From NCBI GenBank assembly GCA_037447655.1, contig JBBHKE010000125.1, forward strand, positions 1 to 10,715: a stretch of DNA of 10,715 bases, written 5' to 3'. This document shows, piece after piece, positions 1 through 8,078 of the stretch. Each line of letters starts with the position of its first letter. Position 1 is the stretch's first letter. The notes beneath the pieces are model-generated. The model saw only the letters and a program-made list of their open reading frames with translations, was not told the origin of the DNA and ran no database searches. This DNA is from Zygnema cylindricum (Eukaryota > Streptophyta > Zygnematophyceae > Zygnematales > Zygnemataceae). The position numbers were made by a program, and so were the translations under genes.

Positions 1-212
1 GTTGGAGAAAAAAAGTACAAAATTTTCATTTTTTTGGTTTTTTGTTTGACCGACCGTAACTAACCGTTTTTTTTTTTCCTGGTGAGTCAACCGACCGTAA
101 CCGCCCGACCCCCAAAATTTGGCAACCGAATCCGTTCCGGATCCGGCGCGGGCGGTCGGTTAACGGTCGGTCACGGTTTCGGTTGACCGTTTGCGACCTC
201 GGGCCAACACTA
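1..212. mobile_element. Right end of a hAT-like DNA transposon, cut by the window edge
   Basis: The segment ends at 212 in GGCCAACACTA; read outward-in this is TAGTGTTGGCC, which fits the YARNG start typical of hAT-superfamily ends. Just inside is a dense set of short repeats in both orientations built from ACCGACCG, CGGTCGGT, GGTTGACCG and TAACCG (positions 50-190), the sort of subterminal repeat cluster hAT transposases bind. GC content drops sharply beyond 212. The other terminus lies outside the window, so no target duplication can be checked and no transposase is visible. It could instead be an unrelated GC-rich repeat; the end motif is short. Confidence 0.4.
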
Positions 213-1030
213 GGAATTTCCATTCGTAAGCTCTAGACTCTAAAAGTTAAAGCGTCACGCCGGAGAAAGGTTTAAATGTTTTTGTGACCGTTTCCTAAAT
301 TTTAACACATACGACAGCCTCTGAGATTGCGATGTGTTTACAGGAAATTTCCCTCGTCATACCTTCGTTTCTTCTTTCTTTATTTAGGGTGCCATCACGA
401 ACATACTGGAATCTGTTTCAGTTTCGGGTTAAGGGTCGTAATTGTGAAGGGTCTGGTAAACAAGTTAGGGCGTTATTTTAGACGCGTTCGACAAAAGGAA
501 TATGTTCGACAAATAAAAAGATTCAAATATGATCGGAACGGAAATCCTCCCCTAGTGTTTCCCACCAGACATTGATTACTGTTGCACCGTTCTTCCTAAC
601 GGCGGGTAATTATGTACAAACAAAATTTACATGTTTTTTAAGTAAACATTTTGTACGAATTAGATGCCGACAAAAGAAGTTGACGTACGCGGTTGAATGT
701 TTAACATAATAAAATCAGATTGAATCTCAGTGCGCCAAAGCACGAAAGTCTCCCACGATCCGTACATTTCTGTCACCTTTCTGTCTAAGCCAGCAGTTCT
801 AGATATTTCTTCAGTTCATTACTGTACTTCATTAACACAATATTGACAAGTGACAACGCACGTCACAGTATAGTAGAGGGAAATACTGTGCACACCAACA
901 AGTTTTGCATCGCATTCCAGCCTCCAGGCTAATGCGTATCCGTTTGTCAAACGTGGCGTCAGCTGCCGAATATTCCACAATTAATGTATGGGTTCGTCTT
1001 TAGTAAGCTTAGGGCTTTTTCATTTGTGTT
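213..1030. other. Spacer without recognisable genes
   Basis: Both strands were read; only short open frames without protein-like composition occur (the longest is 82 codons near 327-575). A small dyad GTGAC/GTCAC lies near 850-866. No RNA gene or clear element boundary was seen. Confidence 0.5.
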
Positions 1031-1035
1031 TTTTT

Positions 1036-1247
1036 TTTTGTTGTGCATCGCTAGGATTTTTCCGCTAATCGATATGCCCCTTTTTTTGGCTTATCGATAA
1101 CCGATATATTGGCACGATCTATCGCTATCGGTGTTATCGCGATAAAAAACCGACATTGTCGGGTTTTTATCGCAAATGTAATATACATAAATTAGAAGTT
1201 TACCCCAGAAAACGCATATCGATCATTTGGAAGCCTGCGCAACACTA
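1036..1247 (+). mobile_element. TATCG-rich inverted-repeat element (MITE-like), copy 1
   Basis: The stretch beginning GTTGTGCATCG at 1040 aligns for about 110 bases with the reverse complement of roughly 6391-6502. Shared landmarks in the same order are TAGGATTT, CGATATG plus CC and a T run, ATATTGG-ACGAT, and TATCG-TATC. The right end at 1236-1247 reads TGCGCAACACTA, which is inverted to the same terminal motif as the 6505 end (TAGTGTTGTGC). The left end is blurred by a T run, so its exact start is uncertain. It carries no coding sequence. It is probably a short non-autonomous relative of the 4905-6505 element. Confidence 0.5.
1139..1173. repeat. Near-perfect 35-bp palindrome
   Basis: GCGATAAAAA at 1139-1148 is mirrored by TTTTTATCGC at 1164-1173, and CCGACA at 1150-1155 by TGTCGG at 1157-1162. 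Sixteen of 17 arm positions pair (A1149 faces G1163), with T1156 at the centre. It lies inside the TATCG-rich element and may be a subterminal foldback of that family. Confidence 0.7.
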
Positions 1248-1426
1248 TACCATGTTATTATGTTGCGACTTCTTTTTGCCAAAAATCACATTACAGTGAT
1301 AGTAACACTATTTAAGGAGGTGGACTACAATCTGCCACGTATCCTAACACTAATTAGTGTTATTAATTTAAATTCGCTCAGCACTAATAAATCCTTATTG
1401 CTAATAACGATGGGCGGTGCAATGTA
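1246..1426. mobile_element. Degenerate MITE of the TACACCGCC family
   Basis: The right end at about 1400-1420 reads GCTAATAACGATGGGCGGTG. This closely matches the right ends of the well-preserved members at 7251-7272 and 7473-7494 (GCTAATA-CGATTG-CGGTG). The left side, TATACC followed by ATGTTATTATG at 1246-1261, is a damaged version of the family's left end (TACACCGCCAATCGTTATTA). The interior has no coding signal. The boundary on the left is shared with the preceding TATCG-rich element. The call depends mostly on the right terminus. Confidence 0.4.
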
Positions 1427-1493
1427 GTTTTTAGATTTTTCCAGGTATAGTTAAGATTTTATTTTTTTATTTTCTAATATGTTTTTCCATCAG

Positions 1494-1503
1494 TATATAA
1501 ATA
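1494..1503 (+). promoter_or_regulatory. TATA-box-like motif upstream of the minisatellite
   Basis: TATATAAATA matches the plant TATA-box consensus and sits about 90 bp before the repeat array. Downstream at 1515-1553 is an imperfect dyad (CAGACGCC against GGCGGTGTGTCTG). No open frame follows, so any transcript would be non-coding. In AT-rich DNA the motif can arise by chance. Confidence 0.2.
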
Positions 1504-1584
1504 AGAGTCTTTCAGACGCCTTTGTGGAAAGCCTTATATAGGCGGTGTGTCTGACAAGGATTTTTTCTGTCCGAGGTACGGAAG

Positions 1585-1660
1585 GCCGTACCGTTGGCAC
1601 GATGTAGCCTTGCCGCCCGTCGCTGTGCAAGCCGCTGTACCGCTGGCATAATTCCACGCT
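1585..1660. repeat. Left flank of the minisatellite: degenerate 49-bp-type units
   Basis: A unit at 1585-1630 (46 bp) begins GCCGTACCGTTGGC and ends CCGTCGCTGTGCAA. A shortened 30-bp unit follows at 1631-1660. The same words recur in the right-hand units (2042-2236), so the 26-bp array is embedded in an older repeat of longer period. Confidence 0.65.
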
Positions 1661-2010
1661 GCCGCCAGCCGGTTGGCGTAATGCTACGCTGCCGCCGTTG
1701 GCGTAATTTAACGATGCCGGCAGCTGGCGTAATTCTACGCTGCCGGCCGCTGGCGTAATTCTACGCTGCCGGCTGATGGCGTAATTTTACGCTGCCGCCT
1801 CCCAGCTGGCAGTTTTCTACGCTGCCGGCCGTTGGCGTAATTCTACGCTGCCGGCTGCTGGCGTAATTCTACGCTGCCGCCGGGTGGCGTAATTTCTACG
1901 CTGCCGGCCGCTGGCGTAATTCTACGCTGCCGGCTGCTGGCGTAATTCTACGCTGCCGCCTGCCAGCTGGCAGTTTTCTACGCTGCCGGCCGCTGGCGTG
2001 ATTTTACGTA
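1661..2010. repeat. 26-bp minisatellite with higher-order trimer structure
   Basis: Monomer starts (GCCGGC or GCCGCC) fall at 1661, 1691, 1716, 1742, 1768, 1794, 1824, 1850, 1876, 1903, 1929, 1955 and 1985. Most spacings are 25-27 bp, with 30-bp steps after 1661, 1794 and 1955. Monomers fall into three types recurring in order: type A starts GCCGGCCG, type B GCCGGCTG and type C GCCGCC. This gives three trimer blocks of 82, 79 and 82 bp (1742-1823, 1824-1902, 1903-1984), and the first and third share the long C variant containing CAGCTGGCAG. Almost every monomer contains GCGTA-ATTC-TACGC, a 5-bp hairpin, next to GCCGGC. No frame is open through it, so it looks non-coding. Confidence 0.9.
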
Positions 2011-2041
2011 ATATATTTTTGCCAGCGTCGCATTATAGAGC

Positions 2042-2250
2042 GCCGTACCAATGGCGTAATATAAAATTGCCAACCGTCGCTGTGCAAATCGCCGTACGGT
2101 TGGCGTAATGTTATACTGCCAACCGTCGATGTGCAAATCGCCATACGACAAGCATATTGTTACGCTGACAGCCGTCGGTGTACAGACTGCCGTATGGCTG
2201 GCGTAATGTTACACTGACAACCGTCGGTGTACAGACGCCGTACCGCTACA
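2042..2250. repeat. 49-bp tandem repeat, about four units
   Basis: Units start with GCCGTA or GCCATA at 2042, 2091, 2140 and 2189, then a partial unit at 2237; the periods are 49, 49, 49 and 48 bp. Each has the order GCCGTAC, TGGCGTAAT, a T/A-rich step, CAACCGTCG, then TGTGCAAATC or TGTACAGAC. The first half contains the same TGGCGTAAT word as the 26-bp monomer, so the 26-bp array most likely arose by amplifying half of this unit. Confidence 0.8.
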
Positions 2251-2315
2251 GTATTATGTTGATTTGAGGCAGCTGGTGCCACTGAAGAAGATGAAGAAGC
2301 ACCGGCAGTTGCCAT
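2160..2315 (-). pseudogene. Possible N-terminal coding fragment running into the repeat array
   Basis: On the minus strand an ATG at 2315-2313 opens a 51-codon frame starting MATAGASSSSSVAPAAS. This low-complexity Ala/Ser start with an ATGGC context is common in plant proteins and plant transposon ORFs. After about 22 codons the frame enters the 49-bp repeats, where translation becomes Arg/Cys-rich and meaningless, and it stops at 2160. I see this as either the truncated start of a lost gene whose body was replaced by the repeat, or a chance frame. No family is recognised. An in-frame upstream ATG at 2363 exists but the added residues look non-coding. Confidence 0.2.
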
Positions 2316-2610
2316 GATAATCAATTGTGTAAAGAGGAAACTCTCACGAAATCCCACAAACAACCAACTTCACAATGAAGCCCCAAACAAACCAGACACA
2401 GGCTAAGTCTGCAAATTTGCCACAATATAAAATATACACCAAAAAACCCACATGCAAAATTTCACAAAGTTCTGCCAAAAGATCACAATGATCTTATAAT
2501 TCAAACACACCCAAAAACTGCTTCACAATTTTTCCTACACAACAATCCTACTTTTCCTAAAGTAATCTAAGTCCTATATATACAAGTGAGCCTACGGTTG
2601 ATCACACCGT
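2251..2610. other. AT-rich spacer
   Basis: Apart from the upstream side of the small minus-strand fragment, I see only A/C-rich low-complexity sequence (repeated CACAA and CCAAA words between about 2380 and 2540). No gene or element boundary is supported. Confidence 0.4.
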
Positions 2611-2697
2611 ACTACAACTAGCGTGGTCAAATGGTACACTACTCTTCATTAACAATAATGAATCTATAACGTTCATAACGATGGGGGTTGTAGTGTT
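2611..2697. mobile_element. Small degenerate MITE of the TACACCGCC family
   Basis: The right end, read on the minus strand from 2695, is CACTACAACCCCCATCGTTA. It matches the family terminus CACTACACCGCCAATCGTTA at most positions. The left side has only ACTACAAC then TAGCG at 2611-2622, as if about ten bases were lost. The 80-odd bp interior contains a hairpin TTCATTA-ACAA-TAATGAA. TA dinucleotides lie at both putative ends (2613 and 2691). Confidence 0.4.
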
Positions 2698-4904
2698 AAT
2701 GAAAAATTAAAGTGTAACGCATATTTAGTAGAGGAACGTGTCAAATAGCGACCCACTCCCCTAAACTAGTGTTGTTAACACTATAACGATACTCTTTTAT
2801 GATTTCGACCAGAAAAAGTAGCGGCCTTATTATTATTATTACCTCCAATGACAATAGGCATTAACTGTGGTGTGCACAAAAAACTTTGGAATCTAAGCGT
2901 TTGGAGAGTCCTAAGTCAATTTGTCTAATTCCAATCAACCGCCAGTGTGTATCGGTGTCCCTTCGGTGAGCCAAGGCTTAACCCTCCTTCGGCGAAGCAC
3001 AACAACCGATGACAAGCAGGGCCTTCCATATTTTCTTTGAAAATTGATATTTTTTTTTTCCTCCTCTTTGTACTTAATTGCATTTTCTATCCACAGTGGG
3101 CCCTTCCTTTTTAATTGGATCTTATAAAAGATTGTGCATACAACACAATGAGTAAATGTGGTGACACGCCATAATTTGAAGCTTAACATGAATTTTAAAT
3201 ATAGTTTTCACTGACGATATGCAAAAGCATTTTATGTTATAAAAACGAAGACCCCCGTTCATTTGCAAGTTTATCAATTTGCAATTCACTCCAAAAGGGA
3301 TGTCAATGTCTAAGGAAAGATAGGTAGCACGGGGGGCACGTTTGTCGAAGGCGTTAGAAAGCATAAACATTTTGTCGAGATAATTGTAACAACTAACATA
3401 ATAATGACCAAAACGTAGTTTTATAAAAAGGACGTCGAAACATGATAGTAGTTCTTAAGGTGCGACATTTAACAATGGTTAACGCCCCGTTATAATTGAA
3501 TACTATGCACTATATCTTAGTGTATTTAAAAATGCTTATAGAATGATTTACAAGCCATCTCAAGCAAGTCGTTATTCACACAATAACCCATTGCCAATTA
3601 GGAACACTTCGCTGATTTTCTTTATTTTTCCTTCTTTCTTTCCCTTGGTATTACTAATAATCGATTTCTTTCAATTTCGATGGACGAGTGCATCCCGTAT
3701 CGATTGTAATGGATAATTACATTAAGTGAATTTATGACCTAATATTAAGCCAACGTTACTAACACGTGATAGTGAAGTGATATGTTGTTAGTGCGCACTA
3801 AACAATTAATACACAGACCAACGTTGATATGCATGATTGAAAATGTTAATTAATGTGTGTTTTACAACCATATTTCTAAATATGTTATAATTGATGTTGT
3901 TTTTTTTATCCATTTTCTAAATGCTTCGCACTTAATGTTTGCTTGGCAAAAGCTAATCTCTTCGAGTTTTGTCGTCGAAAGACATTTGTGTTTTCTTTAG
4001 ACACTTAACACATTTATATTGTTTTTTTTTTAAGTATCAAACTTCATTATTATACATAACGCACAATTTGAAATAACACATGTTGATAACAAAACAATGC
4101 TTGATAATCGATGGATTTTTAAAATATTCAATTGATTTTTGTTTTCAAATACATATGCACGCTAACTATTGAACTAAATATCTAACCAACCCTCTACACC
4201 AATGACATATTAGCTTTTTTTATATCTATTAAATTTCAAATATAACCATTTGCGTATAGATTGATACCTTTGAACTTTCATGCATGGAAAAATTTAGAAC
4301 ATAACAGGTTATAAGTAGATTTATCACACTTTTTTTTTATAACAAAATTTTATTAACAATATATCAACAATGAAAAAGAGAAAAATTTGACATGAAAACC
4401 CATGTTAAAGTTTTAGAATGCTTTTGCCACTACTCATCAAAGCTTGTATACCAACAAACATTGCATTCATCCACATTGTTTAGATATACATAAGTTTTTT
4501 CATAAATCTCGTAGATGCCTCAAATAACCTTGAAAGACCATAAGACCATAAAATAAGTAGTGAAAGACATTTAATAAAGTGATCAGAACCACAAATTTTG
4601 TCAAATGCCACGTAAAGAGAATATAATTCAAGCTCCGGACATTCTTTCCATTTTGTGTACTTTTCAAATATTCCTATCATGAGATATTGAAAGTTGGCAA
4701 TATCCAGTATTAATGATATTCGAGAATTGTGCAAATATCGACCTGTTTGACGTCGATTAGTAATCACTTCGAGCCGCAGCATGAAACTTCCCGACAATAT
4801 TATATTGCCCTCCAGTAGAAAACTTTGATTTTTTACCCTTTAGAACCAACACAACGCACATTTCAAAACAAGTGCGTAATTGTGCACACAAATCAAATAA
4901 CTCG
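2698..4904. other. Long AT-rich, gene-poor interval
   Basis: No convincing gene on either strand over 2.2 kb. Contents noted: AGTGTT-GTT-AACACT (2768-2782), which is two inverted copies of a transposon-end-like word; a short (TTA)n run near 2827-2840; a perfect 14-bp palindrome TTAGTGCGCACTAA (3788-3801); many T8-T10 runs. A moderately protein-like 105-codon frame lies on the minus strand at 4480-4797 but shows no motif I recognise. Confidence 0.4.
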
Positions 4905-6505
4905 TAGTGTTGTGTATCGGTAAAAAAGTTATCGCGATAACACCGATACCGATAGTTATCAGTTATCGAACAACCAGAGGTCCCGATATATTTGTACTTT
5001 CTGTACTTTTCTGTCCGGAGTACTTTTTCTTGTAAATTGAACGGAAAATTTAATGGGAAATGTACGGTTTTTTTATGAGAAATGCACGAACTTTGAAGAG
5101 AAATACGTCTCACTTTATAGAACTTTCTGGCCGGTTAAAGGAACATAAATTTTACGGGAAGGTACGACATTGTATTGACAAACTGATGATCATGGAACGG
5201 AAAAAAGATGGCGGACATAAAGTACAATGGACGCAAAAGAACATTCTACGCGTTGCCGAAATCGAACGGACGACTTTCAATGAGAAAATACGAGCGGACG
5301 ACCAGCGTGAGCGCTGACATCCCGTAATGGCTGTTTTGGCGGCGTATGCCAAGAAAGCCGACGGATTGACACGTGGTAGGTTTCTAGTGGATCCTAAGGA
5401 AAAAAGGGACCAAGCCACGACGTCAGATGTGAAAGGTACATGGTTTTAACCGGAGCTATACTAAAAGCATTGTTCCATTAGGCAGTATCAGTAAACATCA
5501 AAAAATCGTTCACTGAAGCCATGGTTTTTTTGTGTCGGGTCAGTAATCGACATTTTATTTGCGTGGCAAACTTTTATTGGTCCACGGAATAAATGAATAC
5601 GATTGTAATAATCTTCAAAGAATCTATGACAACAAATTGGGACCACATGTTTGTAACCAACAAAGGTAAAAAGTGACTCGTACGAAGTATTGAATAAAAT
5701 TTGTACGAGCGGATGAAGTTTAATATTTGTAAAGCTGTACAAAAATGTCAGAATGGTAAGTGGATGGCAACAGAGGCGTGAAACAATATCCTCCGTCAAA
5801 GATTTTCTTGCGGCTTCCGGTGGCCTCGTATCCTCCGTGGCGGAAGGCACATGTCATATGCGACGTGTACCCACTTGGTCGCCCGGTCGTCATGGATATT
5901 TATTCACTTTTCCACGAGGCACGATGCTGTAGGTTCAAGCGCTAGGAATTGACCTACTCCGAGTCACTTGTCGCGAACTGGAAGTGTCAGACGATGGCGT
6001 ATCCGATTTTGCATTAGACGGTCCACGTTTACGCCCATAAACGTGGAGAATCAAATCTCTCATTCAGTAGGCTTGTTTTTCTGACATTTTATTTTTTTGG
6101 TACGGCACTGTACGAAACAGTACGACTTTCAGTAAACAACGTCATTTTTCCCCTAATGGAACCTTGCCCTAAAGTCATACATATCTTACGCCGGCTACTA
6201 TACCTTCGGCTTGTACAAATAATTTGATTGGTAGGCACCTCTGTAGACAGGGGTTGTGAGTAGGGCGCGTGGGGAGAATAAAACGTACAGTTGAGTGAAC
6301 TGGCGGTACAGTTATCTGTACGGTCCATACATATATCGGCGATAGTTATCGATATCGGTGTTATCGCCGATAATCACTAATAAATATCGGTTATTTATCG
6401 ACAATAATACAGATAACGATATATCGTACCAATATATTGATTATGGGCTACTTGAAAAAAGGCCCATATCGGTTATCGACAAATCCTAATCGATGCACAA
6501 CACTA
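4905..6505 (+). mobile_element. hAT-like DNA transposon remnant, 1.6 kb
   Basis: The left end TAGTGTTGTGTATCG (4905-4919) is inverted at the right end as CGATGCACAACACTA (6491-6505), with one mismatch in 15. TAG-TG fits the YARNG start of hAT ends. Inside each terminus is DNA packed with TATCG, GATAAC and CGATAT words: TTATCGCGATAACACCGATA near 4929-4948 mirrors TATCGGTGTTATCGCCGATA near 6354-6373. The left arm lacks about 115 bp present in the right arm. The 8-bp flanks (ATAACTCG and CACCGCGA) do not match, so no target duplication survives or the ends have been rearranged. The interior holds an interrupted plus-strand reading frame. Confidence 0.55.
5060..6040 (+). pseudogene. Broken reading frame inside the 1.6-kb element, unidentified
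   Basis: The plus strand shows three successive open blocks, each broken by one stop. They are 5060-5449 (stop TGA at 5315, closing TAA at 5447), 5482-5673 in another frame (stop at 5590), and 5717-6037 back in the first frame (stop TAG at 5930, closing TAA at 6038). Translation looks protein-like in places: QWTQKNILRVAEIE in block one, WQQRRETISSVKDFLAASGG in block three, and RELEVSDDGVSDFALDG just after the 5930 stop. The position between two inverted ends suggests a decayed transposon-encoded protein. I see no DDE catalytic motif, zinc finger or hAT dimerisation signature, so I do not name it a transposase. Frames on the opposite strand (5152-5418, 5488-5850) are treated as shadows. Confidence 0.3.
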
Positions 6506-7032
6506 CACCGCGAATCGTTATTAGTGTCAAAGGTTAAATAGTGTCGAAGAAAATTTACTGTAATTGATGCTAATTCTGAATTTGCTTTTTAAAAAAAAAA
6601 GGTGTATTATAATTTCGGCGTTTATGCTAATTTGGGAACAACAAAAATGGAATATTCGCCGTATGACAATATACATTAATATATGTATCCGTACAAAATT
6701 TTAAAAATTGTACGCCGTCGCGAATTTATAATATCTGTACATGCTATACTAATTTACGTGTCAGACCAATCCCGTTTTTTTTAGCGCACGTTCCTATGCA
6801 TGCGCGTCTGATTTAATTCATTTTTTTTAGATTTTCACTTGAAAAGGGTCTGACATCGACCTTACACAACACTATTTATATTTTATTGTACTTTCGGGCT
6901 TTACGCTGTTTTGTAAGGTACCTTAATTAACGTCAAGGAAAAAATAAAATCATGTATCCTATTTGAAAAAAAAAATCAAAATTTTAACAACCCAAATTAG
7001 TGACTTTGACACTAATAACGATTCGCAGTGTA
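6504..7032. mobile_element. MITE of the TACACCGCC family, long member (529 bp)
   Basis: The left end from 6504, TACACCGCGAATCGTTATTA followed by GTGTCAAAG, is repeated in inverse at 7004-7032 with a single mismatch over 29 bases. TA dinucleotides sit at both outer edges, as expected for a TA target duplication (Tc1/mariner style); but the left end also extends to CACTA, which would fit the CACTA superfamily. The interior is AT-rich and non-coding, with fragments such as GCTAATT and GGGAA shared with the two shorter members. The left edge overlaps the end of the 1.6-kb element. Confidence 0.65.
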
Positions 7033-7053
7033 TTTATTTATTGATCATGGAAC

Positions 7054-7273
7054 TACACCGCCAATCGTTATTAGCGTGTAAGTTTTTTTAGCGTATACGA
7101 ATAATTAGCGTGGTTTATGCTAATTGGGAATTTGAAATTTTTTGAAGAAATCGTCTATTCTAATTAGGAATTAGGGTTTTTTCTAAATAGTGTGGATAAT
7201 TATATTTGAGAATAAATAAAAAAAAAGCGGGACGGAATTAGCGTACACAACGCTAATAACGATTGTCGGTGTA
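7054..7273. mobile_element. MITE of the TACACCGCC family, short member 1 (220 bp)
   Basis: The left end TACACCGCCAATCGTTATTA then GCGT (7054-7077) is inverted at 7250-7273 with one mismatch. The interior has GCTAATTGGGAATTTG, TCTAATTAGGAATTAGGG, TAGTGTGGATAATT and AAAGCGGGACGG in the same order as the next copy. No coding capacity. The outermost bases on both sides are TA. Confidence 0.8.
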
Positions 7274-7276
7274 CAG

Positions 7277-7495
7277 TACACCGCCAATCGCTATTAGCGT
7301 GTACGTTTGATTAGCGTATACTATTATTTAGCGTGGTGTACGCTAATTGGGAATTTGGAAATTTTGGAAGAAATCGATTACTCTAATTAGGAATTAGGGC
7401 TTTTTTAAATAGTGTGGATAATTTTATTTGAGAATAAAAAAAAAAAAAGCGGGACGGGATTAGCGTACACAACGCTAATAGCGATTGGCGGTGTA
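7277..7495. mobile_element. MITE of the TACACCGCC family, short member 2 (219 bp)
   Basis: The ends TACACCGCCAATCGCTATTA then GCGT (7277-7300) are perfectly inverted at 7472-7495. By eye about nine in ten positions match member 1, including the A-run before GCGGGACGG. It is flanked by CAG on both sides (7274-7276 and 7496-7498), which could be a 3-bp target duplication; alternatively TA is the duplicated site. The perfect terminal repeats make this the least decayed copy in the window. Confidence 0.85.
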
Positions 7496-7618
7496 CAGTC
7501 TAGGTTTCTTACGAGTTGGCCCGGCTGGTGGGAGTGGTGAGATTCGTATTTTACACCCAAAAAAGGCGTTATTCTCACCGATCGCAAGATACCGCCCGGG
7601 TACCTTACATTTAACCTT

Positions 7619-7681
7619 AGGGTTTTTGGGTGGTGGTGTTTTTTTTTCAATAAAAAAAAACACTAATGAGAATAAAACCCT
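7619..7681. repeat. Foldback with T9/A9 stem
   Basis: GTG followed by nine T (7636-7647), loop CAAT, then nine A and CAC (7652-7663) gives a perfect 12-bp stem. Outside it AGGGTTTT (7619-7626) is inverted as AAAACCCT (7674-7681). It may be a tiny foldback element or a relic of one. Confidence 0.6.
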
Positions 7682-8078
7682 GAACATATTTATACACACG
7701 ACGTCCGCGCGGCGCGGCGCGTCGTAAAACGGAATGAAAGGGGGGCGACGTGGACGCGTGCGCCGCATCCTCTCACCGCTCCCACCGTTTGTCCGTAGCG
7801 GGAAAATTGCTCGGTTCAGTCTACCTCCTTATAGTACGAGTGTATCAATTATCGATCCTCCGTACATTTACACCCGCATTGATTCCGACAAACCTGCAGG
7901 TGTGCTTCCAAATCCCGAGAACATTCCAAAGTCCCAAACCCCGATTTCCTCGTCCGTACCTATTTTTTCCGTACGTATATCTCAGTACAGTCCCGCTCTC
8001 GTCCGTACATAAATTTGAACAATTATTTACCCACCGAACCCTTCGTCTATGCCGTTTTACCGTTTTCATGCTACTCAC

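Noticed and set aside
1661-2010. CRISPR-like array
   Set aside because: Monomers are contiguous with no unique spacers, and the genome context is a plant.
2935-3189. 84-codon minus-strand frame ending in an Arg-rich segment
   Set aside because: Composition changes abruptly and no motif is visible; the neighbouring frame at 3122-3370 is equally open, as expected by chance in this DNA.
3788-3801. Perfect palindrome TTAGTGCGCACTAA
   Set aside because: Only 14 bp, isolated, and with no gene or element around it to give it a role.
4480-4797. 105-codon minus-strand frame with fairly protein-like composition
   Set aside because: No family motif, no clear start context, no supporting neighbour, and it sits in AT-rich DNA near a transposon end. 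An overlapping minus frame at 4757-5113 runs straight through the TATCG-rich arm, showing that open frames here are not informative.
5488-5850. 120-codon minus-strand frame
   Set aside because: It is antisense to the broken plus-strand frame inside the 1.6-kb element; no recognisable domain, and the plus strand reads as well or better.
5930-5950. GGTTCAAGCGCT resembling a tRNA T-loop or B-box
   Set aside because: No matching acceptor stem, D-loop or anticodon arm could be placed upstream.
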